Positions 8,651 through 17,115 of a stretch of 64,000 bases of DNA are shown in pieces. The position numbers were made by a program, and so were the translations under genes. The notes below the pieces were generated by a model. It saw only the letters and a program-made list of their open reading frames with translations, was not told the origin of the DNA and did not search any database. Position 1 is the stretch's first letter, and every line of letters begins with the position of its first letter. This DNA is from an uncultured Clostridia bacterium (GTDB lineage Bacteria; Bacillota; Clostridia; Christensenellales; UBA1242): contig CAKVLQ010000005.1 of the NCBI GenBank assembly GCA_934757845.1, positions 28,607 through 92,606 of the forward strand, read 5' to 3'.

Positions 8651-8875
8651 TATCACTTAAATTATATTACAAATGGTGGCAAAAGAATTGCCAAAAAAAT
8701 TTAAAATTTGTTAAATTGCTTTTTGCCTAAAAAAAATTAAGCAAATAGCATTAAAAAGTTATATTCTGAAATAAATTGTTAAAGATTAAAAATAAAATTT
8801 CATATATAATCTTAAAAGCAAATATAATAGAAGTGGCAAAATTTTTTTAGCAATTTATTTGCAAAAGGAGAGATT
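8651..8875 (+). other. Long AT-rich 5' leader or small RNA region
   Basis: This lies between the consensus promoter and the LOG-family gene. It contains a hairpin TGGCAA / TTGCCA (about 8676-8692) followed by A rather than T, and a weaker TTGCTT / AAGCAA pair. A 13-codon frame at 8673 has no ribosome site. Secondary TATAAT boxes near 8806 and 8823 could serve as closer promoters. No known riboswitch class was recognised. Confidence 0.35.
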
Positions 8876-9439
8876 ATGAAAGTTTTTGTGGCAGCGGGTG
8901 CTTACAGACCAAAAAATGATATTTATATTGAAGACGCAAAGGAACTTGGAAGATTGCTTGCCGAGAACAAAATGACTTATGTTCAAGGTGGGTGTGATAA
9001 AGGGCTTATGGGGGCAACTTATGGCGAATTTTTGGTTCACAGTGATGATGCTGAATTGATTATTCCAACCGCTTATCGAAATGATGTTGCTGAAATGCCT
9101 TATAAAAAACTTCATTTGGTTGACACAATTAATGAAAGATTAATGCTTATTTCACGAATTTGCAAATACATAATTGTTATTCCTGGTGGTCTTGGAACAA
9201 TGGACGAGATTACAAACTTTATTGAAACTTATCGTGGAAAAGAACATACGGCAAAAGTTATTCTTGTTAACTTAAATGGTTTTTATGATATGTATCTTGC
9301 ACAAACCAAGCGAATGGTTGATGAAGGGCTTATTTTGCCTGGAACATTTGAAGAAATTGTTAAAGTTGTTGAAAATTCAAAAGAAGCCATTGAATATATA
9401 AAACAAGACAGCAAACTATATAGCGAACAAAGCGAATAA
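8876..9439 (+). CDS. LOG-family nucleotide phosphoribohydrolase (TIGR00730-like)
   Basis: The 187-aa protein carries the lysine-decarboxylase-like Rossmann fold signature of the LOG family: VQGGCDKGLMGA (about 36-47) and PGGLGTMDEI (103-112), matching PGG-x-G-T-x-x-E. Members release the base from nucleoside 5'-monophosphates. In plants this makes cytokinins, and in bacteria it probably salvages or cleans up nucleotides. It has a strong AAAAGGAG site and is likely alone in its transcript, since a new promoter follows directly. The older 'lysine decarboxylase' name should not be used. Confidence 0.9.
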   Translation: MKVFVAAGAYRPKNDIYIEDAKELGRLLAENKMTYVQGGCDKGLMGATYGEFLVHSDDAELIIPTAYRNDVAEMPYKKLHLVDTINERLMLISRICKYIIVIPGGLGTMDEITNFIETYRGKEHTAKVILVNLNGFYDMYLAQTKRMVDEGLILPGTFEEIVKVVENSKEAIEYIKQDSKLYSEQSE

Positions 9440-9447
9440 AAAATATA

Positions 9448-9475
9448 TTGACAAATTTTTTGTTTGTGATATAAT
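9448..9475 (+). promoter_or_regulatory. Promoter giving a probable leaderless mRNA
   Basis: TTGACA (9448-9453), 16-bp spacer, TATAAT (9470-9475), with an extended -10 TGTGATATAAT. The start codon is at 9484, so transcription would begin within about 3 nt of it. The GGAGA seen at 9476-9480 lies before the predicted transcript start. Confidence 0.8.
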
Positions 9476-9483
9476 GGAGATGT

Positions 9484-10053
9484 ATGGGAAAATTTTTGGA
9501 TAAAGTTAAACACTTCTTTTATGGAGAAAAGAAATACTATGAGAAAATTGCTGATTGTGCCAAAGAAAAAGGCATGACAGACAATGAAAAATTTGACAAA
9601 ATTTTAAAAATGATGGGACATTATTTTTTGCATTTGCACAAAGATGAAGTTAAAATGCAAGTTTATGAACTTCATTATGAAGAATTTATGCAAAAAGGGC
9701 AAAAAAACGAAGAAAAATTTAGAGATTTGTTTGCATTCACAAGCAACGACCAAATTTTGGTTTATGTTTCTTGCTTAAATAATTGCCTAAACAAACTTAA
9801 AAAATTAGACACCGAAAAACTTAATCAAACTCAAAAAGAAATTTATGATTTGACAAAAAGTTTTGGAGAAAAGTTTGTTAATAAAGATTTTGATTTGGGC
9901 AAATTTTATACAAATCAACTTGTAAGAAACATGATTATTGAAAAAGATAATGAAATCGTAAGCAGAGTTATTCAAAACTATAAACAAGAACTTAAATGCG
10001 ATGATGATTTGTTTGAAGCAAACACAGCAGAAGAATTGAATAATAACATATAA
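9484..10053 (+). CDS. Hypothetical helical cytoplasmic protein
   Basis: This 189-aa protein has no signal peptide or membrane segment. It is rich in K, E, N and L, with patterns suggesting an all-alpha fold (for example KEKGMTDNEKFDKILKMMGHYFLHLH). Two neighbouring cysteines (SCLNNCLNKLKK) are notable, but no family is recognised. It is transcribed from a near-perfect promoter as a probable leaderless message and ends at its own terminator, so it is a single-gene unit. The reading frame, codon use like its neighbours and clean transcription signals support a real gene. Function unknown. Confidence 0.72.
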   Translation: MGKFLDKVKHFFYGEKKYYEKIADCAKEKGMTDNEKFDKILKMMGHYFLHLHKDEVKMQVYELHYEEFMQKGQKNEEKFRDLFAFTSNDQILVYVSCLNNCLNKLKKLDTEKLNQTQKEIYDLTKSFGEKFVNKDFDLGKFYTNQLVRNMIIEKDNEIVSRVIQNYKQELKCDDDLFEANTAEELNNNI

Positions 10054-10074
10054 AAGTGCATTTGCACTTTTTTT
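10052..10074 (+). terminator. Terminator after the gene at 9484
   Basis: AAAGTGCA / TGCACTTT hairpin followed by a T run. Confidence 0.85.
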
Positions 10075-10195
10075 GTTTATAATAAACTTTTAAAAAAAAT
10101 TGTTTTTTTTAACAAAAATAAGTAAAACAAATTTTAATAATAATATTAACTCGAAATTTAAAAGCCCAGATATAAATTAAAAATTTATTTGTTAG

Positions 10196-10219
10196 CAAGA
10201 AAAAATTTCTTGTTTTTTT
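10196..10219 (+). terminator. Orphan terminator upstream of the gene at 10265
   Basis: CAAGAAA / TTTCTTG with a 3-nt loop and then seven T. The previous gene already has its own terminator at 10052-10074, so this either backs it up or ends a short transcript arising in 10076-10195, where nothing else is recognised. Confidence 0.6.
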
Positions 10220-10264
10220 ATTTAAAAAGTAACTTGCAAAAATTTAATTGAATATATATTATAA

Positions 10265-10780
10265 ATGAATAATATTTATGATGATTTTAGGCTTTGCGAT
10301 GAGCAAAAAATGTGCGAACTTGTAAATGCTTATAACAAAAAATTAAACGAAGTTAAAATTTTTTCAACTGAAAATAATTTTGAAGAAAAACTTGTTAGTT
10401 TGCTTGATAGTGAAAGTTTGTGCTTGCATTATATAAATAATCTTATAAAAACTTGCAAAAACAAAGAAGACTTAAATTGTTTGTTAGAGGCACAAAAATT
10501 TTTTATGTCAAGTTTTGAAAACCTGAAAATGCTTTATGAAAAACAAGACACCAATATTGACGAAAATGTTGACAGCAATTTTTCAAACAATATAACAGGC
10601 TTTTTTGACAGTGTGTTTTGTTTTTTGCAAAATTTGTTTGATTTTTTTAATTTTGAAACAAATGCAAAAATAAAATCAACAATTTTTGGTTTAATAATTT
10701 CATGCATTGACATTGCAAAAAAGATAAATAGTCAAAACATTTTGCAATTAAAAGTTTTTAGTTTGTTTGCCAGAAAATAA
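10265..10780 (+). CDS. Hypothetical protein
   Basis: This 171-aa protein has no recognised domain. The first two thirds are charged and helical. The last part has a hydrophobic helix around IKSTIFGLIISCIDIAKKI that could be membrane-associated or a buried helix. TTGCAA (10234-10239) and TATATT (10255-10260) form a plausible promoter ending only 4 nt before the ATG, with no ribosome site, so the start is either leaderless or slightly misplaced. The next in-frame ATG is at residue 17. Codon use matches neighbours. Function unknown. Confidence 0.6.
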   Translation: MNNIYDDFRLCDEQKMCELVNAYNKKLNEVKIFSTENNFEEKLVSLLDSESLCLHYINNLIKTCKNKEDLNCLLEAQKFFMSSFENLKMLYEKQDTNIDENVDSNFSNNITGFFDSVFCFLQNLFDFFNFETNAKIKSTIFGLIISCIDIAKKINSQNILQLKVFSLFARK

Positions 10781-10828
10781 AAAACAAAAAACAAAACATT
10801 TTTTTCAAAATTTTTTAAAAATTAGATA

Positions 10829-10857
10829 TTGACAAGGCTATAAATTTGTTTTATAAT
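10829..10857 (+). promoter_or_regulatory. Consensus promoter of the GLUG protein
   Basis: TTGACA (10829-10834), 17-bp spacer, TATAAT (10852-10857). It is followed by a TAGGAG ribosome site before the ATG at 10883. Confidence 0.85.
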
Positions 10858-10882
10858 TGAAGAAATTAAATAGGAGAAAATT

Positions 10883-13800
10883 ATGAAAAAGTTTATAGTT
10901 TTTTGTTTGATATTAATCGTAACAGTAAGCCTTGGCGCAACCGTTTGGTATTTTGTTAGAGATAATGAAGAACTTGTTATCGATATGCAACCATACGTTT
11001 ATATGAATGTTGGCGACACTTTGCCAGTTGACGCAAGGGTTAAAAACGCAAAAGTTGGAAGCGAACTTAAAATTAGCGTTTTGGGTGATGAAAACCAAGA
11101 TTCTAACACTGCTGTTTTGTATTGGAATGAACTAACAGAAAGGTTAGAAGCAAACAAAGGTGGTGCTGCCATTGTTGAAATTAAGGTTCTAAACAGTGAA
11201 CTTTCACCAGTATACATTGAAGTTGGCATTGGTGATGGCTCAAAAGATGCACCTTTTTATGTTGACAGTGAAGAAGACCTAACAAATATTGGAAAAGAAG
11301 ATTTTCCTGCAAACAGTTATTTTATTTTGATGCAAGACATTGTTTTGTCAGCCCCAATAAAACCAATTTGCAACGGAAGTTCATTTAATGGAACTTTCAA
11401 TGGGAATGGCTACACAATTTCTGGGTTAAACATAAGTGAAGCCGAAGCTGACGGCGTTGAATATGCTGGTTTGTTCTCAAAAATTGGTGCAGAAGGTGTT
11501 GTTACAAGTTTAACACTTTCAAATGTTAACATTTCAGGGCAATTCAAATCAGCGGGTGCTTTTGCTGGAATTAACTATGGCACAATCACAAGATGTAATG
11601 CTGTAAGTGGCGAAGTTAAATCAAGTTATCAAGACGGAGAACTTGGTGCAAATGTTGGCGGAATAGCAGGCGATGTTATTTATTCTGCTGGAAGCGTTGG
11701 AAGAATTGACCGTTGCTTTGTTGACTTAAGCGTAAAAGGGACACAAAATGTTGGTGGACTTGCGGGTGCAACCACAGGCGGAATAATTATTAACAGTTAT
11801 GTTAAACAATCTGAAAACAATAGTGTTTCTTCTTTAAAAGACAATTCAAATGTTGGCGGACTTGTTGGTTTGGTTTCTTATTTTGGGGATTCAAATCAAG
11901 CAACAATCAAAAACTGCTATGCTCTTGCAAATGTTCAAGTTGACGATACTTTTACAGGTTCAAATTATGGTCTTGTTATTGGCAATAACAGCGAACCTTC
12001 AAAATATGCTCATAACAACTTAATGGGCAATTACACTCAAAAATCATTAAATCCAAGTTTAAATGCTGTTGGAACTCAAATTGATATTTTTGAAGGATTA
12101 ACAGATCAACAAAAAGAACAAAAAGCATCTGAAAAAGCAAACTTCCGTGGTGTTTATGACGAATTTACTTATGATGCCGAAGGGAACATTGATAAAAGTT
12201 TAATGCTTTCTTATGTTGCTGCCGTTGTTGTTAACGGAACAGACAAAATTTATTGGGACTTTGAAAATGTTTGGATGATTGGAACTGAACACAAATATCC
12301 AATTTTAAACAAACTTGGTGCAAGTGTTTCTGATGAAATTTATAACTATAAAGACGAAAGCAAAATTTATAATTATAGCGACCTATCAAGAGCAATGAGT
12401 GCAATCAGTAATGGAACTGGCGAAAGTTATTATATATTGGTTAATAACATTGAAATTCCTGCTGGAACTGAATTTGCTCCTGCTACAAAATCATTTAGTG
12501 GAATTTTTGAAGGAAACAACAAATATATTTCTGGCATTAACATTACAACTGGAATTATAAACAACTCTTCAAACAAAGCCGGATTGTTCTTAAAAACAAC
12601 ATCAAATGCTTTAATTCAAAATTTAACAATAAAAAATATTAAAATAGCCGAAGGCGCAACTCATGCTGGTGCTATTGTTGCTGAAAACGAAGGCGTTATT
12701 AAAAACTGCACAATTATTCAAGACGAAAAACTAGAAAACGAACCTAACATTTTGGCATCAACTTATGCAGGCGGAATTTGTGGCACAAATATGGGAACTG
12801 TTGATAACTGCCGTGTTCAAAATCAAACAATCGTTTTAAGAAACTCAAAAGAAGACCAAGAACGATTTGTTGGTGGAATTGCAGGAATTAATGGTGCAAG
12901 CAACAATTCACAAACTGCAACAATCAAAAATTCTTGTGTTGTTACAAGCGTTGTTAAAGACGATTTTAACAAAACTGAATTTGACTCTAACCTAAATTAT
13001 AACTTCAAAAACAATTTCTCTAATATTAAATATTTTGTTGGTGGAATTAGTGGTGCAAACTTCTATTTGATAACAAAGAACTATGTTTTTGAAAGTAATA
13101 TTTCTGCAAACGAATTTTCAAAATATGGTGCTGTTGCTGGAATTTCAGCATTAACTCGAAGTGATGCACTTTTGAATGCAGACGCAAGTGAAATTAGTTA
13201 TAACAAACTTCTTGGCGGAAGCATTTCAGGATATATTGCAGCGGGCATTGCTTGCGAACAATATGGCAAAGTTGAATTTAACCAAATTGGTTGTGGAAAC
13301 GAAACTCAACAAGATTCAGAAGGTCATAGTGTTGCATTCACAACACTTGTTAAAGGCGCTGAAATTGCGGGACTAACAAACAAATTATTTATTGGAGCAA
13401 GACTATTTAATTGTTTTGTTAATGTTCGACTTTACAATACTATGAATGGAACAGGACATTCTGCTGGAATTTGTAATGTTAACGACTATTATGCATCACA
13501 ACGATGGTTTGGAGAAAAAAGTGTTTATGGAGAATTTGGTCAAATAATTTCTATTTGTTCATTTGAAAATAACGCTTACAAACACAATCGATATGACTGC
13601 ACAATGGATTATCGAAAAGAAACTTCATTTTTAAGAACCGATCGTGATACAGGATATGGTAACAATCTAATTTGGGTTGAAACTGGAAATGCTTGGCATG
13701 ACGATTCACCAGAAATAAGCTCATTTAACGACAGCAGACAAATGAATGTTAAATGGTATGGTTCTCTTGACGATTTAAGAATTTCTGCAACAAACAAAGA

Positions 13801-13915
13801 ACTTGCTGAACTTTCTGTTAACTATGGCTTTGACCAAAATGCATGGGATTTTGTTTCTGTTGGAGAATATCCAAAACTAACAAATCTTCCAACAATTTTG
13901 GAAATTGAAGAATAA
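10883..13915 (+). CDS. Exported/membrane-anchored GLUG-repeat surface protein
   Basis: This 1010-aa protein starts with an uncleaved-looking signal anchor (residues 4-26, FIVFCLILIVTVSLGATVWYF). A short Ig/BIG-like domain follows (about 28-115, YVYMNVGDTLPV...AIVEIKV). The bulk is a repeat solenoid of GLUG/pectate-lyase-like strands: the lead-in SKDAPFYVDSEEDLTNIG, then FNGTFNGNGYTISGLNIS, YAGLFSKIG, GGIAGDV, VGGLAGATTGG, VGGLVGLVSYF. The lead-in pattern recurs near residue 490 (KIYNYSDLSRAMSAISNG), marking a second solenoid. Such proteins are surface adhesin or carbohydrate-contacting candidates. No LPXTG motif is present, so attachment would be through the N-terminal helix. It is related in design to the 7016-aa protein downstream. 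Confidence 0.88.
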   Translation: MKKFIVFCLILIVTVSLGATVWYFVRDNEELVIDMQPYVYMNVGDTLPVDARVKNAKVGSELKISVLGDENQDSNTAVLYWNELTERLEANKGGAAIVEIKVLNSELSPVYIEVGIGDGSKDAPFYVDSEEDLTNIGKEDFPANSYFILMQDIVLSAPIKPICNGSSFNGTFNGNGYTISGLNISEAEADGVEYAGLFSKIGAEGVVTSLTLSNVNISGQFKSAGAFAGINYGTITRCNAVSGEVKSSYQDGELGANVGGIAGDVIYSAGSVGRIDRCFVDLSVKGTQNVGGLAGATTGGIIINSYVKQSENNSVSSLKDNSNVGGLVGLVSYFGDSNQATIKNCYALANVQVDDTFTGSNYGLVIGNNSEPSKYAHNNLMGNYTQKSLNPSLNAVGTQIDIFEGLTDQQKEQKASEKANFRGVYDEFTYDAEGNIDKSLMLSYVAAVVVNGTDKIYWDFENVWMIGTEHKYPILNKLGASVSDEIYNYKDESKIYNYSDLSRAMSAISNGTGESYYILVNNIEIPAGTEFAPATKSFSGIFEGNNKYISGINITTGIINNSSNKAGLFLKTTSNALIQNLTIKNIKIAEGATHAGAIVAENEGVIKNCTIIQDEKLENEPNILASTYAGGICGTNMGTVDNCRVQNQTIVLRNSKEDQERFVGGIAGINGASNNSQTATIKNSCVVTSVVKDDFNKTEFDSNLNYNFKNNFSNIKYFVGGISGANFYLITKNYVFESNISANEFSKYGAVAGISALTRSDALLNADASEISYNKLLGGSISGYIAAGIACEQYGKVEFNQIGCGNETQQDSEGHSVAFTTLVKGAEIAGLTNKLFIGARLFNCFVNVRLYNTMNGTGHSAGICNVNDYYASQRWFGEKSVYGEFGQIISICSFENNAYKHNRYDCTMDYRKETSFLRTDRDTGYGNNLIWVETGNAWHDDSPEISSFNDSRQMNVKWYGSLDDLRISATNKELAELSVNYGFDQNAWDFVSVGEYPKLTNLPTILEIEE

Positions 13916-13942
13916 TATTCAAAAAATTATTAAAATTTGCTA

Positions 13943-13971
13943 TTGACAAACCTTGTGGTTAGTAATATAAT
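13943..13971 (+). promoter_or_regulatory. Consensus promoter
   Basis: TTGACA (13943-13948), 17-bp spacer, TATAAT (13966-13971). It drives the gene at 14047 with a leader of about 70 nt and an AAAAGGAG site. Confidence 0.85.
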
Positions 13972-14046
13972 ATGCTTATCAAAAAAGATAACAAGATAAT
14001 TCTTGTTTAAATAAGAAAAACACAAATTTGTGTAAAAGGAGAAGTA

Positions 14047-14748
14047 ATGGGAAAAATTATAGAATTCTTTCAAAATCTTCCAAGATTTTTTGAAATTATT
14101 TTAGTAAAACCTCAATTTTGGATTATTGCATTGCTTGTTGCATCGGCTGTAACTTTTGTTAGCGTAAGCAAATCACAAAAGGCAGCACAACGTGCTTTTG
14201 TAAAAAAAGTTAAAAATGTTCATGCAAAACAAAAAGCGTTTAACGAAGAAAAAAACAAAAACAAACTTGATAAACGAAGCAATCAATACAATAAAGCATT
14301 GGATTCTTTGAAAAATAGAATTAAATATGCACTTTGGTGGAACAAAAAGAAAATTGTTATAACAAATCCTTATTTGCTTGATAAATCTGAAGACGCAAAC
14401 TTGGCAATAGCGGGAAACCAAAAATTTACTTTCATGGATGTTTTGAATAGCGTTGTTGAAGAAAAAAGCAAAAACAGCAAACATAAAACAAAAGTTGTAA
14501 CAAAAAATGCAGTTGTTGACGAAATTCAATTTGAAGCAAAAAAAGAAGTTAAACCAGAACCTTTGAACGAAAAAGACAAAAAAGAACTTGGTGAAACCAA
14601 AAAAACTTTAAATCAAGAAAAAACTGTTAAACAACAATCTCAAACAAAAGAACAAACAGAAAAACAAACTCAACAAGAAAAAGAAGACAGCATGGATTGT
14701 ATTTACACAGACAAACAAAATGATAAAACTCATGAATTTGTTAATTAA
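14047..14748 (+). CDS. Single-pass membrane protein with Lys-rich cytoplasmic tail
   Basis: The 233-aa protein has one hydrophobic helix (about residues 24-41, FWIIALLVASAVTFVSVS). A very basic segment (KKVKNVHAKQKAFNEEKNKNK) follows, and then a long polar tail ending in Q/K/E/T-rich low-complexity sequence (about 175-233) likely to be disordered or coiled-coil. By the positive-inside rule the basic part should be cytoplasmic. No family is recognised. It has its own consensus promoter and strong terminator. A scaffold or envelope-associated role is possible but unsupported. Confidence 0.7.
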   Translation: MGKIIEFFQNLPRFFEIILVKPQFWIIALLVASAVTFVSVSKSQKAAQRAFVKKVKNVHAKQKAFNEEKNKNKLDKRSNQYNKALDSLKNRIKYALWWNKKKIVITNPYLLDKSEDANLAIAGNQKFTFMDVLNSVVEEKSKNSKHKTKVVTKNAVVDEIQFEAKKEVKPEPLNEKDKKELGETKKTLNQEKTVKQQSQTKEQTEKQTQQEKEDSMDCIYTDKQNDKTHEFVN

Positions 14749-14755
14749 TATTTTA

Positions 14756-14787
14756 AAAACGCAAATAGAAATCTATTTGCGTTTTTT
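14756..14787 (+). terminator. Strong terminator
   Basis: AAACGCAAATAGA / TCTATTTGCGTTT long stem with a 2-nt centre, followed by a T run. Confidence 0.88.
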
Positions 14788-14918
14788 ATTTTTTAAAATC
14801 TAAATTCTATTATTTAATTCTTAAATAAAATAAAAAATTGATAAAGATTTTAATTTCAAGTTTGCTAACATCAACTTGTTAATAAAAAAAATATAAAATC
14901 ATAAGGCGATAAAATTGA

Positions 14919-14947
14919 TTGACAAAAAAATATAAATAATCTAAAAT
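14919..14947 (+). promoter_or_regulatory. Promoter giving a probable leaderless mRNA
   Basis: TTGACA (14919-14924), 17-bp spacer, TAAAAT (14942-14947). The ATG at 14954 is 6 nt further on, with no ribosome site. Confidence 0.75.
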
Positions 14948-14953
14948 AAAATT

Positions 14954-15625
14954 ATGAGTATGGAAAGATATAATTTTTTTAAAACCGACAATGTTTTGTT
15001 TGACGAAACAAAAGAGGCACTTGTTGGAAACAAAGGGAGCAGTTTAACAGTTAATTTTGTATATTTTTTAAGCAAAGGTTGCTTTTTTACAGGTCTTGCA
15101 CTTTTGATTGTTTTGCTTGCCAACCTTAATAACAGATTGTTTAATATGCCTTTATATGCAATTTTAATTGCCGGATTTTTGTTTGTTGCTCTTTTAACTT
15201 ATGGTCCATTAAAAGTTTCTTCATGCAAAAATGCACTTAATATGATAAGAAACACAAAGCCAAGAGTTAAAGATGTTTGGTTTGGGTTCAAAAACAAATA
15301 TTTTAGAAATGTGTCTTATGGGCTTTGTTTGTTCTTTTCATATTTGTTTCATTTGATTTTATTAATTTTTCCATTTTTCCTAAAATATTTTTCATATCAA
15401 CTTTCTGGCTATGTTTTGGCTGACGATTTAGAAATTGGTGCTATTGGAGCACTAAAACAAAGCAAAATGCTAATGAAAGGTCATAGAAAATTTTATTTAA
15501 AATTGTTTTTTAATTATTCTCCACAAATGCTTTTGTGTGTGCCAACCGCCTATATCTATTCACTATTTTTAAGACCTAAATTTGTAACTACCATAGGCTG
15601 TTTATATCTTGATGTTCTTGAATAG
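14954..15625 (+). CDS. DUF975-like polytopic membrane protein
   Basis: The 223-aa protein has about four to five membrane helices. The segment IGALKQSKMLMKGHRKFYLKLFF, then a hydrophobic stretch and a tyrosine-rich end, resembles the AIKQSKELMKGNK-type signature of the DUF975/GDPD-membrane-domain family of Firmicutes, whose function is unknown. It is probably leaderless: a TTGACA-17-TAAAAT promoter ends 6 nt before the ATG. A second ATG two codons in is equally possible. It converges on the CvpA-like gene with a shared terminator. Confidence 0.7.
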   Translation: MSMERYNFFKTDNVLFDETKEALVGNKGSSLTVNFVYFLSKGCFFTGLALLIVLLANLNNRLFNMPLYAILIAGFLFVALLTYGPLKVSSCKNALNMIRNTKPRVKDVWFGFKNKYFRNVSYGLCLFFSYLFHLILLIFPFFLKYFSYQLSGYVLADDLEIGAIGALKQSKMLMKGHRKFYLKLFFNYSPQMLLCVPTAYIYSLFLRPKFVTTIGCLYLDVLE

Positions 15626-15647
15626 AAACTAATTTCATATTTATTTT

Positions 15648-15687
15648 AAAACCTGCTTTTATTTTAAATTAAAAACAGGTTTTTTTA
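15648..15687. terminator. Shared terminator between convergent genes
   Basis: AAAACCTG / CAGGTTTT pairs across an AT-rich loop, with T runs on both strands. It serves the plus-strand DUF975-like gene and the minus-strand CvpA gene. Confidence 0.7.
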
Positions 15688-16410
15688 TTTAAACAAACTT
15701 ATAATAGCGTCACTAAAATTTATGTTAGACAAATATTTTGAAACCAAATTATTAACAAAATTATATATTGGTTTTGCTATGCTTGAATTTGCAAATGTTG
15801 TGTCTAAAAAGTTAGAAACAGCAGGAAGAGATTGAAACATATTTATCACAACAAAAATTGCAAAAACAATAACTGCACCTTTCAAAATTCCAAACAACAT
15901 TCCCAAAAATCTGTCGATAAATGAAAGTGAACTTGAATGTTGTTTTAACTTTCCAAATAGTTTTGAAATTAACAAAAGAATAAGTTTTATCAAAATATAT
16001 GCAACAATCAAACATATTGCCATCAAAATCAAACTTCCAGCACCCGTGCTTATGTTTGAAACAACATTAGATTTATCAAGATATGTGGTTTCAGGTTTCA
16101 CAAAAAAGTTCATGGCGATTTTAAGTAACCCACTAGCACTGCATTTTTCTGCCATAATTTGACTTCCTGTTAAATTTGAAAAATCGGCAAAAAATCCGCC
16201 AATTTGATTTGAAATTGAATTTGCAAGTTTTGGGATAATATTAAACCAATTATTGATAAGGTTAGAAAGCGGTTTTGCCAAAAAAAATGATGCGGTTAAT
16301 GACAAAGCACTTGAAAAGAATGATATTAAACTGTTAACAAACCCTTTGCAAAAGCCGATTAAAGAGATAAGAAGCAAAAATACAAGAACAATAATGTCAA
16401 GAATATTCAT
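15685..16410 (-). CDS. cvpA: CvpA family membrane protein
   Basis: The 241-aa protein opens MNILDIIVLVFLLLISLIGFCKGFVNSLI, the typical CvpA N-terminus (D-x-x-I-x-x-x-x-x-x-x-G-x-x-x-G). Further membrane helices lie around residues 55, 130-150 and 175-190, ending in a short tail. CvpA proteins are inner-membrane proteins linked to colicin V export and to envelope stress or purine phenotypes, with no settled biochemical role. This version is longer than the usual 160-180 aa because of an extracellular insertion between the first and second helix pairs. An AAGGAGAT ribosome site precedes the ATG. Confidence 0.82.
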   Translation of the reverse strand: MNILDIIVLVFLLLISLIGFCKGFVNSLISFFSSALSLTASFFLAKPLSNLINNWFNIIPKLANSISNQIGGFFADFSNLTGSQIMAEKCSASGLLKIAMNFFVKPETTYLDKSNVVSNISTGAGSLILMAICLIVAYILIKLILLLISKLFGKLKQHSSSLSFIDRFLGMLFGILKGAVIVFAIFVVINMFQSLPAVSNFLDTTFANSSIAKPIYNFVNNLVSKYLSNINFSDAIISLFK

Positions 16411-16543
16411 TTTCTATCTCCTTATTAATATTTTATTTTTAATAAATAATTTACAATATTGCAAAAAAAATAATTAAATTATTGATATTAAATTAATAAT
16501 AACATAATATGACAATAAATTCAAATAATAAACTCAAAAAAAT

Positions 16544-17047
16544 GTGAAGAATTTGCAAAAATTGTTAACAATTATTTTAATGTTTAAATTTAATTTATAT
16601 AATCTTGAAAATTTTGATTTGCTTGAAAATTTGTTTTTGCTAGGAGATAATAGCGATGTTGTTTTTTTGTGTTTGGGAACAAAAAAATATTTTAATGATA
16701 GTTTTGGGGTTTTGATGGGGGACGAACTTAAAAACATAAAAGTTATAAGTTTTGGAAGTTCAAAGCGAGAAGTTAACGGCACAAATTTTTTAAAGGTTTA
16801 TGACTTTATCAGGCAAAAATATAAAAATTCCAAAATTGTTTTGATTGATAGTGTATTCTCGGGTGAAAAAAATTCGCCCATTTTGATTTATCAAAACTAT
16901 GGCACAATTCCTGCTGGAATATGCAACAATAAAAGAATAGGAGATGAGAGCATTTTGTTTAATTCTTTTTCATATATTAAAAAAGATATTATCGAAAAAG
17001 TTGTAAAAATGCTGACGAATATGATTAAAAAATGTGTTAAAAATTAA
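16544..17047 (+). CDS. DUF1256 / YyaC-like protein
   Basis: The 167-aa reading has the core VVFLCLGTKKYFNDSFGVLMGDEL, matching the V-x-L-C-I-G-T-D-x-x-x-G-D-x-x-G-P-x-x-G start of the YyaC/DUF1256 family. IVLIDSVFSGEKNSPILIYQNYGTIPAGICNNKRIGDESILF follows, corresponding to the ID-x-x-x-G...PGAG...K...P-x-V-GD-x-S-I segment. This fold is related to germination and hydrogenase maturation proteases. YyaC itself is a sporulation-associated protein of unclear activity. The start may be the GTG at 16544 or the ATG at 16580, and neither has a clear ribosome site. No other sporulation gene is in the window. Confidence 0.7.
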   Translation: MKNLQKLLTIILMFKFNLYNLENFDLLENLFLLGDNSDVVFLCLGTKKYFNDSFGVLMGDELKNIKVISFGSSKREVNGTNFLKVYDFIRQKYKNSKIVLIDSVFSGEKNSPILIYQNYGTIPAGICNNKRIGDESILFNSFSYIKKDIIEKVVKMLTNMIKKCVKN

Positions 17048-17115
17048 AAAAAATGTTTTTTTCATTTTGCTTAAAATCTTTTTTATGATAAACTAATGTG
17101 ATAGGAGAAAATTAT

